Both the position numbers and the translations under genes were made by a program. Source: Paraburkholderia piptadeniae (GTDB lineage: Bacteria > Pseudomonadota > Gammaproteobacteria > Burkholderiales > Burkholderiaceae). Taken from it: 64,000 nt of DNA. This document shows, in pieces, positions 8,582-18,334 of this stretch (within the stretch, counting starts at the first letter, position 1; each line of letters starts with the position of its first letter). The notes under the pieces were generated by a model. The model was not told the DNA's origin and searched no databases. It saw only the letters and a program-made list of their open reading frames with translations. The stretch spans positions 41,261 to 105,260 of the forward strand of contig NZ_CYGY02000031.1 of assembly GCF_900007165.1 (NCBI RefSeq). The letters are read 5' to 3'.

Positions 8582-9055
8582 ATGGATCTACGTAAACTGA
8601 AGACTCTGATCGACCTCGTCTCCGAGTCCGGCATTTCCGAACTCGAAGTGACCGAGGGCGAAGGCAAGGTGCGCATCGTCAAGAACGCGCCGCCGGTTTA
8701 CGTCCAGCAACCCGGCAATTTCGCGCCGCAATTCTCGGCGACGGCCTCCGTGCCTGGCGTTCATCCGGCGGAAGCACCCGCCGTCGCCGGACCGGCCACG
8801 CCGGCCGCCGCTGCGCCGCAGGGTCACGTCGTGACCTCGCCGATGGTCGGCACGTTCTATCGCGCGCCGTCGCCGGGTGCCGATCCGTTCGTGCAGGTGG
8901 GCGACGCCGTCAAGGAAGGCCAGACGATCTGCATCATCGAAGCGATGAAGCTGCTGAATGAAATCGAGTCGGATCAGGCTGGCGTCATCAAGGAAATCCT
9001 CGTCGAGAACGGGCAGGCAGTCGAATACGGCCAGCCGCTCTTCGTGATCGGCTGA
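8582..9055 (+). CDS. accB: Biotin carboxyl carrier protein of acetyl-CoA carboxylase
   Basis: A 157-residue carrier subunit that holds biotin for the first step of fatty-acid synthesis. The layout is canonical: N-terminal assembly segment (1-36), Pro/Ala-rich linker (about 50-82) and a biotinyl domain with the EAMKLLNEI motif, in which K123 is the biotinylated lysine. A good Shine-Dalgarno sequence (AAGGGGAAG) precedes the ATG. accC follows after 136 bases; the gap holds a small GC-rich stem (9084-9109) without a T-run. Confidence 0.97.
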   Translation: MDLRKLKTLIDLVSESGISELEVTEGEGKVRIVKNAPPVYVQQPGNFAPQFSATASVPGVHPAEAPAVAGPATPAAAAPQGHVVTSPMVGTFYRAPSPGADPFVQVGDAVKEGQTICIIEAMKLLNEIESDQAGVIKEILVENGQAVEYGQPLFVIG

Positions 9056-9191
9056 CGCGGCGCTTTTTAGCCGTACGCCATCCGCGCGCCCTCCTTCTTC
9101 GGGGCGCGCCACCGATCCTCTGTGGCAGCCAAGCTCTGGAAGCAATTGCGCAACCGGCACGCGGCGCCCATTGATGAGTCGAATATCCGCT

Positions 9192-10559
9192 ATGTTTGAA
9201 AAAATCCTCATTGCCAATCGCGGCGAAATCGCGCTCCGCATTCAGCGCGCGTGCCGCGAGCTCGGCGTCAAGACGGTCGTCGTCTATTCCGAAGCCGACA
9301 AGGAAGCCAAATACGTGAAGCTCGCCGACGAGGCGGTCTGCATCGGACCGGCGCCGTCGAACCTGAGCTACCTGAACATGCCTGCGCTGATCAGCGCGGC
9401 GGAAGTCACGGACGCCGAAGCGATTCACCCCGGTTACGGGTTCCTCTCCGAGAACGCGGACTTCGCCGAGCGCGTCGAGCAATCGGGCTTCGTGTTCATC
9501 GGCCCGCGCCCCGACACGATTCGCCTGATGGGCGACAAGGTCACCGCGAAGCAGACGATGATCAAGACGGGCGTGCCGTGCGTGCCCGGATCGGAAGGCG
9601 CATTGCCGGATGATCCGAAGGAAATCGTGAAAATTGCGCGCGCGATCGGCTATCCGGTGATCATCAAGGCGGCGGGCGGCGGCGGCGGCCGTGGCATGCG
9701 CGTCGTGCACACGGAAGCCGCGCTCGTCAACGCCGTCAACATGACGCGCGAAGAAGCCGGCCGTGCGTTCGGCAATCCGCAGGTCTACATGGAGAAATAC
9801 CTGGAGAACCCGCGGCACATCGAAATCCAGGTGCTCGCCGATTCGTTCAAGAACGCGCTCTGGCTCGGCGAACGCGACTGCTCGATGCAGCGCCGTCACC
9901 AGAAGGTGATCGAAGAAGCGCCGGCGCCCGGCATCGCGCGACGCCTGATCGAGCGTATCGGCGACCGCTGCGCGGACGCGTGCAAGAAGATGGGCTACCT
10001 GGGCGCGGGCACGTTCGAATTCCTGTACGAGAACGGCGAGTTCTACTTCATCGAAATGAACACGCGCGTGCAGGTCGAGCATCCCGTCACCGAACTGATC
10101 ACGGGCATCGACATCGTTCAGGAACAGATCCGCATCGCTGCCGGCGAGAAGCTCGCGCTCCGCCAGCGCGACATCCAGTTCCGCGGACATGCGATCGAGT
10201 GCCGGATCAACGCCGAAGATCCGTTCAAGTTCATTCCGTCGCCGGGGCGTCTTACGTCGTGGCATATGCCGGGCGGCCCGGGTATTCGCGTCGATTCGCA
10301 CGCGTACAACGGCTATTTCGTCCCGCCGAACTATGATTCGATGATCGGCAAGCTGATCGCTTACGGCGCGACGCGCGAGCAGGCGATCAGCCGGATGCGC
10401 ATCGCGCTGTCGGAAATGGTGGTCGAAGGCATTCAGACCAACATTCCGCTGCATCGCGAACTGATGCTCGACGCGAAGTTCGTCGAGGGCGGCACGAGCA
10501 TCCATTACCTCGAAAACCGGCTGGCCGCGAAGCTGCAGGCCGCACCGGAAGAAGCGTAA
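9192..10559 (+). CDS. accC: Biotin carboxylase subunit of acetyl-CoA carboxylase
   Basis: A 455-residue ATP-grasp enzyme that carboxylates AccB-bound biotin with bicarbonate. I start it at 9192 ([20 protein letters not shown]), which gives the family's usual start and length; the frame opens 21 bases earlier with an ATG that would add seven unrelated residues. The glycine-rich ATP loop [11 protein letters not shown] lies near residue 165 and the catalytic segment [14 protein letters not shown] is intact. It forms an operon with accB and prmA. Confidence 0.97.
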   Translation: MFEKILIANRGEIALRIQRACRELGVKTVVVYSEADKEAKYVKLADEAVCIGPAPSNLSYLNMPALISAAEVTDAEAIHPGYGFLSENADFAERVEQSGFVFIGPRPDTIRLMGDKVTAKQTMIKTGVPCVPGSEGALPDDPKEIVKIARAIGYPVIIKAAGGGGGRGMRVVHTEAALVNAVNMTREEAGRAFGNPQVYMEKYLENPRHIEIQVLADSFKNALWLGERDCSMQRRHQKVIEEAPAPGIARRLIERIGDRCADACKKMGYLGAGTFEFLYENGEFYFIEMNTRVQVEHPVTELITGIDIVQEQIRIAAGEKLALRQRDIQFRGHAIECRINAEDPFKFIPSPGRLTSWHMPGGPGIRVDSHAYNGYFVPPNYDSMIGKLIAYGATREQAISRMRIALSEMVVEGIQTNIPLHRELMLDAKFVEGGTSIHYLENRLAAKLQAAPEEA

Positions 10560-10562
10560 GCA

Positions 10563-11465
10563 ATGAGCTACCGGGAACTGATCGTCGAACTCGCGCGCGA
10601 ACACGCGGAAGCGTTGTCGGATGCACTGCTCGAACTGGGCGCGCTGTCGGTGTCCGTCGAAGACGCTGACGCCGACACGCCCGACGAGCAGCCGCTCTTC
10701 GGCGAGCCCGGTCTCACGCCGGAGCGCACCGCGTGGACGCATTCGCGCGTAATCGCGCTGCTCGCGCCCGAGCACGAACCGGCGGTGCTGCTCGCTGCCG
10801 CCGCGAACGAACTCGGTCTCGCCGACACGCCGTCGTTCAGCGTGCGCGAAGTCGAGGAACAGGACTGGGTGCGTCTCACGCAATCCCAGTTCGATCCGAT
10901 TCCGATCGGCGAGCGCATCTGGGTCGTGCCGTCGTGGCACGCTGCCCCCGATCCCGATGCGCTCGTGCTCGAACTCGATCCGGGCCTCGCGTTCGGCACG
11001 GGAAGCCACCCGACGACGCGTCTGTGCATGGAATGGCTCGAGCAATCGGTGAAGAAAGGCGAGTCGGTGCTCGACTATGGCTGCGGCTCGGGCATTCTCG
11101 CGATTCTCGCGAAGAAATGCGGCGCGGACCCGGTGATCGGCATCGACATCGACCCGCAAGCGGTCGAGTCGGCGCGCCACAACAGCGAGCGCAATCACGC
11201 CGACGTCACGTACGGCCTGCCCGACGACTGCCCCGCGGACGAGTTCGATATCGTCGTGGCGAACATTCTGTCGAACCCGCTGAAACTGATGGCGTCGATG
11301 CTGTCGTCGAAGGTGAAGCCGGGCGGACGCATTGCGCTGTCGGGCATTCTCGCGCGCCAGGCCGAAGAGGTCGCGAGCATCTATCGACAATGGATCGACA
11401 TCGCCGTATGGCGCGAACACGAGGGCTGGGTCTGCCTTGCAGGTACCCGACGCGAAAGCCATTAG
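10563..11465 (+). CDS. prmA: Ribosomal protein L11 methyltransferase
   Basis: A 300-residue SAM-dependent enzyme that trimethylates ribosomal protein L11. The substrate-recognition domain is N-terminal, and the methyltransferase core contains GTGSHPTT (145-152), [10 protein letters not shown] (171-180, SAM motif I) and the catalytic-loop motif NILSNPL. It starts 3 bases after the accC stop, so the genes are co-transcribed; accBC-prmA linkage is widespread in proteobacteria. Confidence 0.96.
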   Translation: MSYRELIVELAREHAEALSDALLELGALSVSVEDADADTPDEQPLFGEPGLTPERTAWTHSRVIALLAPEHEPAVLLAAAANELGLADTPSFSVREVEEQDWVRLTQSQFDPIPIGERIWVVPSWHAAPDPDALVLELDPGLAFGTGSHPTTRLCMEWLEQSVKKGESVLDYGCGSGILAILAKKCGADPVIGIDIDPQAVESARHNSERNHADVTYGLPDDCPADEFDIVVANILSNPLKLMASMLSSKVKPGGRIALSGILARQAEEVASIYRQWIDIAVWREHEGWVCLAGTRRESH

Positions 11466-11524
11466 AATAAGGCATATCTGTCTGCTTCCGGCCCCTTAAC
11501 GGCTAACCGGTCAATCGACTCAAT

Positions 11525-13516
11525 ATGCTTCTAGCGACACGCTGTCCCTTCTGTAAAACCGCTTTCAAGCTCCAGCCGGAGCAGCTCACGCTGCGCCGCG
11601 GGCTCGTTCGTTGTGGCCATTGCCACGAGGTATTCGACGCATCGAACAATCTCTTTGATGTGACCAACGGCACGAGCGTCGATAAAGCAAAGCGCGTGTC
11701 GATCGACGATGTGACCGCGTACACGCTCGATAAACTCGCGAATGGCGGGCAAGTGCCCGCACGTGAAGGAACCGCTCCTTCCGTCGAACCCGCTCCGCCT
11801 GCCGATACGCATCGCATCGAGCCGGCCGTCAAAGATGCCGGCATGCACCCCGTGGAATCCGCTTCGCCACATGTCGCTGAAGCCACGGTAGAACCCGCCC
11901 CTGCGCATCCCGCGGAAGCCGACGAGCACGAGCATGCCGCAAAGCCGCTCGCGAGCGGCGAGGCTGCACGGCGCGAAGAAGCGCCGGCCGGTCACGCCGC
12001 TGCGCAAGCGCAAGTCGATGAAGCGTCCGTCGAAGCCAGAGACACGGCGCACGGCACGCCATCCGCCGGCTCGCCCGACTTCCGCGCGGAAGCTTGGAAC
12101 CCGTGGGCACCGTCGCCCGACGCGTCGATCGACGGACGCATCCGTCACAATGCATCGACGATTCCGCTCAAGCCCGTCACGATCCCGAGTTCCGCTCAGC
12201 CGCCTCTGACGCTCGAACTGACCGACTCGAAGCCGCTGAAAGAGGAAAAGGCGACCGCGCGCAGGCCGGTCGAACCGCACGTCGAAGCGCCCGTCGAGCA
12301 GAAGGCGTCGCCGACTGCCGAAGTGCGAGCGGAGCCGAAGGTCGAACCGTCAGTCGACACGCAAACTCAGCCGAAGGTCGAGCCGTCAGTCGCCGCGCAA
12401 GCTCAGCCGAAGGTCGAACCTTCAGTCACCGCGCAAGCTCAGCCGAAGGTCGAACCTTCAGGCGCCGCGCAAACTCAGCCGAAGGTCGAACCGTCAGTCG
12501 ATACGCAAACTCAGCCGAAGGTCGAACCACCAGTCGCAACGCAAGCTCAGCCGAGCGCCGCGCAGTCTGCCGAATCGCCTGCTGCGCCTAAGACGGAGCC
12601 GACCTTCGAAGCCTCACCCGAACGCGTGCTCGAACAGGAAATCGCTGAGCCGCCGCCGCATACGTGGCGCGCAGCGGAGCCCGCGCGCGAATCGGCGCAC
12701 ACACCCGATGCCGGAGCAGCGCGCGAAGCGAAGGCCGAAGCCGACGCGCGGTTGCACGAGCCGCTGCACGAACCACTGCACGAGACCTTGCACGAAGGGC
12801 TGTACGAGCCGCTTCGCGACAAGCGGCACAAACCCTTCTTCGACCCCGATGACAGCGCGGCCGCGCCGTCCGCCGACGATCGCCGGCATCGCGAGCCCTA
12901 CTTCGGCTCGCCCGCCGAAGAACACGATCACGAGCCGAGCTTCGGTGGAGGTGCGCGCCAGCCGTTCGCCGCCGCGCCCGACGATGACGACGATGCATTC
13001 GCCGTCCGACGCGAGCCGCTCGGACAGGACTCACGCCGCGTCGTGTGGCAGGCCGTCGGCGGAGTCGTGATCGCCGTGCTGGCCGTCTTGCTGCTCGCGC
13101 AGCTCGCATGGTGGCAACGCGAATCGGTGATGGTCGCGTGGCCCGATTCGCAGTCGCTCTTCGTGAAGGCTTGCGCGAATCTGGGCTGCAGAGTCGGGCC
13201 GCCGCGCGATATCGACGGCCTGCTGGTCGAGCCGTCCGATCTGCGCCAGATCGACGGACCGCACAAGCTCGAACTGAGGATGCCGCTGCGCAACCGCTTC
13301 GACATCGCGCTCGCCTATCCCGCAGTCGAACTGACGCTGCTCGACGAGAACAACAACGTCGCCGTGCGGCGCGTGCTGTGGCCGCAAGACTATGTGAAGC
13401 CCGGCACGCCGATTGCAGCAGGCCTGCCCGCCCGCACGACGCAGACGATGATCGTGCGCCTCGACACCGGCAATACCGTCGCCTCGAATTTCCGCGTGCA
13501 GATTTTCTATCCGTAA
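11525..13516 (+). CDS. Zinc-ribbon and DUF3426 membrane protein with repeat-rich linker
   Basis: A 663-residue protein in three parts. First comes an N-terminal zinc ribbon of the MJ0042 type with two CxxC pairs (C7/C10 and C30/C33). A Pro/Glu/Ala/Lys-rich linker covers roughly residues 60-500, including six 12-residue PKVEPSV-type repeats (about 271-342) and a run of LHEP-like tetrapeptides (about 411-430). One membrane helix (about 506-530) then precedes a DUF3426 domain to the C-terminus. The function is unknown; the architecture suggests a cytosolic ribbon tethered to a periplasmic domain. It lies after prmA, as in many betaproteobacteria, and is unusually long because of the linker. Confidence 0.85.
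   Translation: MLLATRCPFCKTAFKLQPEQLTLRRGLVRCGHCHEVFDASNNLFDVTNGTSVDKAKRVSIDDVTAYTLDKLANGGQVPAREGTAPSVEPAPPADTHRIEPAVKDAGMHPVESASPHVAEATVEPAPAHPAEADEHEHAAKPLASGEAARREEAPAGHAAAQAQVDEASVEARDTAHGTPSAGSPDFRAEAWNPWAPSPDASIDGRIRHNASTIPLKPVTIPSSAQPPLTLELTDSKPLKEEKATARRPVEPHVEAPVEQKASPTAEVRAEPKVEPSVDTQTQPKVEPSVAAQAQPKVEPSVTAQAQPKVEPSGAAQTQPKVEPSVDTQTQPKVEPPVATQAQPSAAQSAESPAAPKTEPTFEASPERVLEQEIAEPPPHTWRAAEPARESAHTPDAGAAREAKAEADARLHEPLHEPLHETLHEGLYEPLRDKRHKPFFDPDDSAAAPSADDRRHREPYFGSPAEEHDHEPSFGGGARQPFAAAPDDDDDAFAVRREPLGQDSRRVVWQAVGGVVIAVLAVLLLAQLAWWQRESVMVAWPDSQSLFVKACANLGCRVGPPRDIDGLLVEPSDLRQIDGPHKLELRMPLRNRFDIALAYPAVELTLLDENNNVAVRRVLWPQDYVKPGTPIAAGLPARTTQTMIVRLDTGNTVASNFRVQIFYP
12335..12550 (+). repeat. 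In-frame 36-bp tandem repeat, six copies
   Basis: Units beginning CCGAAGGTCGA start at 12335, 12371, 12407, 12443, 12479 and 12515, exactly 36 bases apart, with a degenerate seventh at 12551. Each encodes a 12-residue unit of the form PKVEPSV followed by variable residues and Q. The period is a multiple of three, so copy-number change would keep the frame. Confidence 0.92.
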
Positions 13517-13611
13517 CGGGTATCTCTGCGGCGCGAGCTGGTTACACCCGCGCGTCCGGCACGAACCGGACGCGCATCCCGTCAATCCCTGACGAATCTT
13601 CGGAGCACAAC

Positions 13612-14112
13612 ATGAGTCAAGTCACGCTGGGTGGCAACCCGATCGAAGTCGCTGGCACGTTCCCGTCCGTCGGCCAGAAGGCGCGCGCCTTCACGCTCGT
13701 CGGCAAGGATCTGAAGCCTCTCTCGCTCGCCGACTTCGCCGGCAAGCGCAAGGTGCTGAACATCGTCCCGAGTCTCGACACGCCGACCTGCGCAACCTCG
13801 ACGCGCAAGTTCAACGAAGCAGCCGCCAAGCTGAACAACACGGCCGTGATCGTCGTGTCAGGCGACCTGCCGTTCGCCGCATCGCGCTTCTGCACGACGG
13901 AAGGGATCGAAAACGTCGTGACGGCCTCGACGTTCCGCGGCCACGAGTTCGCGCAAGCGTACGGCGTCGACGTGACGAGCGGCCCGCTGACGGGCCTGAC
14001 GGCGCGCGCCGTCGTCGTCCTCGATGAGAACGACAAGGTCGTGCACGCCGAGCTCGTCGGCGAAATCAAGAACGAACCGAACTACGACGCAGCGCTCGCC
14101 GCGCTGAAGTAA
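13612..14112 (+). CDS. tpx: Thiol peroxidase (atypical 2-Cys peroxiredoxin)
   Basis: A 166-residue peroxidase that reduces hydroperoxides using thioredoxin. The peroxidatic cysteine is C60 in [15 protein letters not shown] and the resolving cysteine is C94 in SRFCTTEG, matching the E. coli Tpx pair. I place the start at 13612, after GGAG, giving [15 protein letters not shown]; the long open frame upstream is an artefact of GC bias. A strong hairpin follows. A second peroxidase gene lies at 49849-50358. Confidence 0.96.
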   Translation: MSQVTLGGNPIEVAGTFPSVGQKARAFTLVGKDLKPLSLADFAGKRKVLNIVPSLDTPTCATSTRKFNEAAAKLNNTAVIVVSGDLPFAASRFCTTEGIENVVTASTFRGHEFAQAYGVDVTSGPLTGLTARAVVVLDENDKVVHAELVGEIKNEPNYDAALAALK

Positions 14113-14131
14113 GCTTCACGCTTGCGTCGAC

Positions 14132-14168
14132 ACAGCGCCGCTCCCGCATCGCCCGGGAGCGGCGCTGT
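14132..14168 (+). terminator. 15-bp hairpin after tpx
   Basis: ACAGCGCCGCTCCCG (14132-14146) pairs perfectly with CGGGAGCGGCGCTGT (14154-14168) around a 7-base loop, 20 bases after the tpx stop. A short T-rich stretch appears only about 15 bases later, so termination may be partial. Confidence 0.6.
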
Positions 14169-14222
14169 CACATCGTCGCGCCCCTTTTCCCTCCGACACC
14201 GATACTTATAGGAACGCTCGCT

Positions 14223-15167
14223 TTGGCTACGCTGATTTGCGGCTCGCTCGCCTACGACAACATCATGACCTTCGAAGGGCGCTTTCGGGAGCACATCCTG
14301 CCGGAACAGGTCCACATCCTGAACGTCAGCTTCCTCGTGCCGACGATGCGTCGCGAATTCGGCGGCTGCGCGGGCAATATCGCGTACTCGCTGCATCTGC
14401 TCGGCGGCGACGCGCGCATCATGGCGACGCTCGGCGCCGTCGACGCGCAGCTGTATATCGATCGCCTCGATACGCTCGGACTCTCGAAAGCGCACGTGCG
14501 CGTGCTGCCCGACACGTACTCGGCGCAGGCGATGATCACGACCGACCTCGAGAACAATCAGATCACCGCGTTCCACCCGGGCGCGATGATGCAGTCGCAT
14601 CTGAACCGCGCCGACCAGCCGGGCATGAAGCTCGGCATCGTCGCACCGGACGGCTTCGACGGCATGATCCAGCACTCCGAACAGTTCGCGGCGGCGGGCA
14701 TTCCGTTCATCTTCGATCCGGGCCAGGGGCTGCCGCTATTCGACGGCGCGTCGCTGCGCCGCATGATTGAACTTGCCACCTACGTGGCAGTCAATGACTA
14801 CGAAGCCGCACTCGTGAGCAACAAGACGGGCTGGTCGATCGAAGAGATCGCAAGCCGTGTCGATGCGCTGATCGTGACGCGCGGCGAGCACGGTGCGCAG
14901 ATTCACCATTCGGGCGGCATCGAAGAGATTCCGGCCGTCAAGGCAAAGCAGGTGCTGGACCCCACGGGTTGCGGCGATGCCTTCCGGGGCGGCCTGCTGC
15001 ACGGCATCGAGAAGGGTCTCGGCTGGGCAACCACGGGCCGTCTCGCGAGTCTGATGGGCGCGCTCAAGATCGAACATCAAGGGCCGCAAAACTATGCGCC
15101 TTCGCGCGCGGAGATCAACGACCGGTTCAAGCAGGCATTCGGTTACGAACTGCCCGCGGGCGCGTGA
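14223..15167 (+). CDS. PfkB-family carbohydrate/nucleoside kinase
   Basis: A 314-residue ribokinase-fold kinase, close in type to adenosine kinase-like members. The N-terminal substrate strand is LICGSLAYDNIMTFEG, the glycine motif is FGGCAGNIAY, and the PfkB signature DPTGCGDAFRGG starts at D246, with D252 as the catalytic base. It begins with TTG at 14223, the codon that gives the family start. The substrate cannot be read from sequence; ribose, adenosine and sugar options remain open. It ends about 70 bases before a lipoprotein gene, with a small hairpin in between. Confidence 0.88.
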   Translation: MATLICGSLAYDNIMTFEGRFREHILPEQVHILNVSFLVPTMRREFGGCAGNIAYSLHLLGGDARIMATLGAVDAQLYIDRLDTLGLSKAHVRVLPDTYSAQAMITTDLENNQITAFHPGAMMQSHLNRADQPGMKLGIVAPDGFDGMIQHSEQFAAAGIPFIFDPGQGLPLFDGASLRRMIELATYVAVNDYEAALVSNKTGWSIEEIASRVDALIVTRGEHGAQIHHSGGIEEIPAVKAKQVLDPTGCGDAFRGGLLHGIEKGLGWATTGRLASLMGALKIEHQGPQNYAPSRAEINDRFKQAFGYELPAGA

Positions 15168-15201
15168 CGCGCATACGCCGCGCCTGGCCGGTCGCGTTTG
15201 A

Positions 15202-15221
15202 GGGCTCGAAGAAGCGAGCCC
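15202..15221 (+). terminator. Small hairpin after the PfkB kinase gene
   Basis: GGGCTCG (15202-15208) and CGAGCCC (15215-15221) pair around AAGAAG, followed by GTTTGG. The U-tract is weak, so it may be only a partial terminator ahead of the lipoprotein gene. Confidence 0.4.
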
Positions 15222-15237
15222 GTTTGGAGTCAAGGGA

Positions 15238-15726
15238 ATGAAAACAACAAGTTGTACTGTGGGCCGCCTGGTACTGGGCGCGATGATCGTCAGTTCGCTC
15301 GCCGTGACAGGCTGCGCGTACAACAGCAGTTCCGCCGACGTGTACACGTCATCGCAGGCCCAACGTGAAGAGACCGTACGCATGGGCATGGTCGACAGCG
15401 TGCGCGCCGTGAAGATCAGCACGAACAACGGTCAGCCGAGCGGCATCGGCGCGGTGGGCGGCGGCGCGCTCGGCGCGGTCGCGGGCAGCGCGATCGGCGG
15501 CGGCCGTGGCTCGATCCTGACGGGCATCGTCGGCGGGCTGGCGGGCGCCGTGGCAGGCAACACGATCGAGAACAGCACCGCGATGCGCGACGGCGTCGAA
15601 ATCACGGTGCGCCTCGACAACGGAGACATGCGCGCGATCACGCAAAGCGCGACGGGCGAAATCTTCCAGGCCGGCGAGCGCGTGCGTCTGCTGTCGAGCG
15701 GCGGCGTGACCCGCGTGACCCACTGA
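15238..15726 (+). CDS. Glycine-zipper outer-membrane lipoprotein (SlyB/Pcp-like)
   Basis: A 162-residue lipoprotein. The signal peptide ends in the lipobox AVTGC with C26 as the lipidated cysteine. Residues 71-110 form a glycine zipper with two membrane-associating segments (GAVGGGALGAVAGSAIGGG and ILTGIVGGLAGAVAG), followed by a small beta domain. Similar proteins (SlyB, Pcp) reside in the outer membrane and influence envelope integrity; the exact role is unknown here. A hairpin (15761-15780) lies 35 bases downstream. Confidence 0.88.
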   Translation: MKTTSCTVGRLVLGAMIVSSLAVTGCAYNSSSADVYTSSQAQREETVRMGMVDSVRAVKISTNNGQPSGIGAVGGGALGAVAGSAIGGGRGSILTGIVGGLAGAVAGNTIENSTAMRDGVEITVRLDNGDMRAITQSATGEIFQAGERVRLLSSGGVTRVTH

Positions 15727-16051
15727 CGCGTTCCCGCGGACGCAATCCATTTCCCTGCCGACGGCGCGCTCTCGCGCCGTGACGGCAACCTCACACGCAT
15801 GTGCTCCCCTGTGCATGCTTTTTTTTTTCGTCTCTCGTTTGCGCATCGCCGCATGAGCTGCGCATTCTTCGACAGACGTTGCCCGCGCGCGAGCCCACCG
15901 CGTCGTCGCCGGCACGAAACACAAGACGCACAAGTCGAACACCAGACGAAAAAATCCCGCCGCCAGTTGCCCGGCGGCGGGATCAGTTTGATCGAGTAGC
16001 CCTACTCAATCGCCGGACGCATGCTGGATGCGTCCGTTGCGGCATCAGCTC
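15727..16051. other. Intergenic region between convergent genes
   Basis: No gene is seen. A stem ACGGCGCG / CGCGCCGT at 15761-15780 could end the lipoprotein transcript, and the histone-gene terminator lies at 15948-15983. A run of ten T sits near 15820. Confidence 0.6.
15948..15983 (-). terminator. Terminator of the histone-like gene
   Basis: ATCCCGCCGCC (15954-15964) pairs with GGCGGCGGGAT (15973-15983). On the minus strand the stem is followed by a T-run (AAAAAA on the plus strand just before 15955). It lies about 70 bases past the gene's stop. Confidence 0.85.
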
Positions 16052-16675
16052 TTACGGACGGCTGCCCGTCGGGAACGGCCATGCTGCCGCCGGGTTCAAC
16101 GCGGTCTTGACCGTAGCAGCCGGCGCCGTCGAAGCAGCGGGCGCAGCGGGAGCAGGTGCTGCCTTCTTCGCAACAGCCTTCTTCGCAGGCGCAGCCTTCT
16201 TCGCAGGCGCAGCGGCCTTTTTCGCGGCAGCCTTCTTCGCAGGCGCAGCCTTTTTGGCAGCAGCCTTCTTAGCGGGCGCCTTCTTCGCAGCGGCCTTCTT
16301 CGCCGGTGCTGCCTTCTTCGCAGCAACCTTCTTCACGGCGACTTTCTTCGCTGCAACCTTCTTCGCTGCGACTTTCTTTGCAGCGGCCTTCTTCGCCGGT
16401 GCTGCCTTCTTCGCAGCAACCTTCTTCACGGCGACTTTCTTCGCTGCAACCTTCTTCGCTGCAACCTTCTTCGCTGCGACCTTCTTTGCAGCTGCCTTCT
16501 TCGCCGGTGCTGCCTTCTTCGCAGCAACCTTCTTCACGGCGACTTTCTTCGCTGCAACCTTCTTCACAGCGGCCTTCTTAGCCGGTGCTGCCTTCTTGGC
16601 GGGAGCCGCCTTCTTCGCGACGACCTTCTTTGCTGCAGCCTTCTTGGCTGCCGGCTTCTTCTTGGCGAGTGCCAT
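16052..16675 (-). CDS. Histone H1-like lysine/alanine-rich DNA-binding protein
   Basis: A protein of 207 residues made almost wholly of AAKK, PAKKA and VKKVA steps, like bacterial histone H1-like (HctB/BpH1-type) proteins that bind and compact DNA. The C-terminus is not basic (ALNPAAAWPFPTGSRP). Two adjacent ATGs exist (16678 and 16675); GGAG is better spaced for the second, giving MALAKKKPAAKK. The coding DNA holds three near-identical blocks, so length is likely to vary between strains. Because of the low complexity, any more exact family assignment would be unsafe. Confidence 0.88.
   Translation of the reverse strand: MALAKKKPAAKKAAAKKVVAKKAAPAKKAAPAKKAAVKKVAAKKVAVKKVAAKKAAPAKKAAAKKVAAKKVAAKKVAAKKVAVKKVAAKKAAPAKKAAAKKVAAKKVAAKKVAVKKVAAKKAAPAKKAAAKKAPAKKAAAKKAAPAKKAAAKKAAAPAKKAAPAKKAVAKKAAPAPAAPAASTAPAATVKTALNPAAAWPFPTGSRP
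16293..16565 (-). repeat. Three identical 72-bp blocks in the histone-like gene
   Basis: The 72-base block starting GCCTTCTTCGCCGGTGCT (plus strand) occurs at 16293, 16386 and 16494 without a difference. The spacings are 93 and 108 bases, differing by 15 bases, exactly one pentapeptide step. The pattern indicates recent in-frame duplication. Confidence 0.9.
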
Positions 16676-17110
16676 CATTTTCTCCTTCAGGTTTCAGATG
16701 AGAGTCAGTTCAAACTACACCCTTCGTCAAAACCCGCTTCCCGCGGACGCTTCTCACGGCGGCCACTGCGAAGCGGGCTATTCATCGGCGTACGCAGCTC
16801 CAGCGCGCTTACGCTAATGAATACGGTAAGGCGCGCCGTGCCATCGGGCACAGCGCGCCAAGTCCAGTCGGCATCGGATGTCGACGCCGGCAATCGTTTG
16901 ATCGAGCCGCTCGCTTTCGCGCGGACGGCTTTTTCCGGGGGGAAGTTTGCCCATCCCACTGAAGGGTTCGCAAAGTGCCTGTAATCTTTATGGGCCGCGG
17001 CATTCCGCGGCGCACCGGGCACGCTCTGCATCAGGCGGTCATGCTCCTCATCAAACTTGCCGCGGCACGGCCGGCGGCAACCCCATCAAATACATACGCG
17101 ACGCGTTGGG
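16676..17110. other. Intergenic region between nrdB and the histone-like gene
   Basis: No recognisable gene. A 108-codon minus-strand frame (16705-17031) exists but shows no family, no good ribosome site and contains three hairpins, so I do not call it. Hairpins: 16830-16859 (13-bp stem with one mismatch), 16994-17011 (GCCGCGG/CCGCGGC) and 17057-17080 (TTGCCGC/GCGGCAA), the last two downstream of nrdB. None has a T-run. The histone-gene promoter must lie here but I cannot place it. Confidence 0.5.
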
Positions 17111-18334
17111 TTACTCCCAGGACAGCGCGCCGCCGGTCTGATATTCGATAACCCGAGTCTCGAAGAAATTGCGTTCCTTCTTAAGGTCGATCATCTCGCT
17201 CATCCACGGGAACGGGTTTTCCTCGTTCGGGAACAGCGGATCGATACCGATCTGCTGGCAACGGCGGTTGCAGATGAAGCGCAGATAGCTCTTGAACATC
17301 GACGCGTTGAGGCCGAGCACCCCGCGCGGCATCGTGTCTTCTGCGTAGCGATATTCGAGGTCGACCGCATGCCTGAAGATCTCGCGGATCTCCGCGCGGA
17401 ACTCCGGCGTCCACAGATGCGGGTTTTCGAGTTTGATCTGGTTGATCAGGTCGATGCCGAAATTGCAGTGCATCGACTCGTCGCGCAGGATGTATTGGTA
17501 CTGTTCCGCCGCGCCCGTCATCTTGTTCTGGCGGCCGAGCGCCAGGATCTGGGTAAAGCCGACGTAGAAGAACAGCCCTTCCATCACGCACGCGAACACG
17601 ATCAGCGACTTGAGCAGCTTCTGGTCTGCTTCGAGCGTGCCCGTCTTGAAGGCCGGGTCGGTGAGCGTGTGGATGAACGGAATCAGGAATTCGTCTTTGT
17701 CGCGGATCGATGTAACTTCGTGATACGCGTTGAAGATTTCACCTTCGTCGAGACCGAGCGACTCGACGATGTACTGGTAGGCGTGCGTGTGGATCGCCTC
17801 TTCGAACGCCTGGCGCAGCAGGAACTGGCGGCATTCGGGCGCCGTGATGTGACGATACGTGCCGAGAACGATGTTGTTCGCCGCGAGCGAGTCGGCCGTC
17901 ACGAAGAAGCCGAGGTTGCGCTTGACGATGCGGCGCTCGTCTTCTGTCAGCCCGTTCGGGTCTTTCCAGAGCGCGATGTCGCGGGACATGTTGATTTCCT
18001 GCGGCATCCAGTGGTTCGCGCAGCCAGAGAGGTACTTCTCCCACGCCCACTTGTACTTGAACGGCACCAGTTGATTGACGTCAGTCTGGCCGTTGATGAT
18101 GCGCTTGTCGGCGACATTCACGCGAGCTTCGGGAGCGACGGCCGGCGCATTCGATTGTGCCGACGGAGCAATTGCGATGTCGTTCGCGAATACTTGTTGA
18201 GCCGAGGGAGCTTGATGAGCGGAACGCGTTTGCACTTGCGAACCGACGGCCGTTCCCTCAGCGTTGCGCAACACGTTCGGTTGCGTCGCACTCGAGGGAG
18301 TTACGGCAGTGATCTCGTCATCCCAGTTGAGCAT
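17111..18334 (-). CDS. nrdB: Class I ribonucleotide reductase, beta (radical) subunit
   Basis: A 407-residue subunit that carries the metal centre and tyrosyl radical for dNTP synthesis. The sequence [12 protein letters not shown] gives metal ligands E179 and H182 and radical Tyr Y186; [14 protein letters not shown] supplies later ligands, and QEINMSRD probably the first. Residues 10-70 are a low-complexity extension not found in E. coli NrdB. I start at 18334 ([10 protein letters not shown]) because GGTGA lies 5 bases upstream; the frame also opens 15 bases earlier. It lies 726 bases after nrdA on the same strand. Confidence 0.94.
   Translation of the reverse strand: MLNWDDEITAVTPSSATQPNVLRNAEGTAVGSQVQTRSAHQAPSAQQVFANDIAIAPSAQSNAPAVAPEARVNVADKRIINGQTDVNQLVPFKYKWAWEKYLSGCANHWMPQEINMSRDIALWKDPNGLTEDERRIVKRNLGFFVTADSLAANNIVLGTYRHITAPECRQFLLRQAFEEAIHTHAYQYIVESLGLDEGEIFNAYHEVTSIRDKDEFLIPFIHTLTDPAFKTGTLEADQKLLKSLIVFACVMEGLFFYVGFTQILALGRQNKMTGAAEQYQYILRDESMHCNFGIDLINQIKLENPHLWTPEFRAEIREIFRHAVDLEYRYAEDTMPRGVLGLNASMFKSYLRFICNRRCQQIGIDPLFPNEENPFPWMSEMIDLKKERNFFETRVIEYQTGGALSWE

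Noticed and set aside
8988-11462. 824-codon minus-strand frame antisense to accC and prmA
   Set aside because: Shadow of two conserved genes; Arg/Glu/His/Ala-rich with no family resemblance.
16293-16565. Possible CRISPR-like array
   Set aside because: The repeats are contiguous, in frame and encode AAKK steps in the histone-like gene; there are no unique spacers and no cas genes.
16705-17031. 108-codon minus-strand frame between nrdB and the histone-like gene
   Set aside because: No motif or ribosome site, and it runs through hairpins expected in untranslated sequence.
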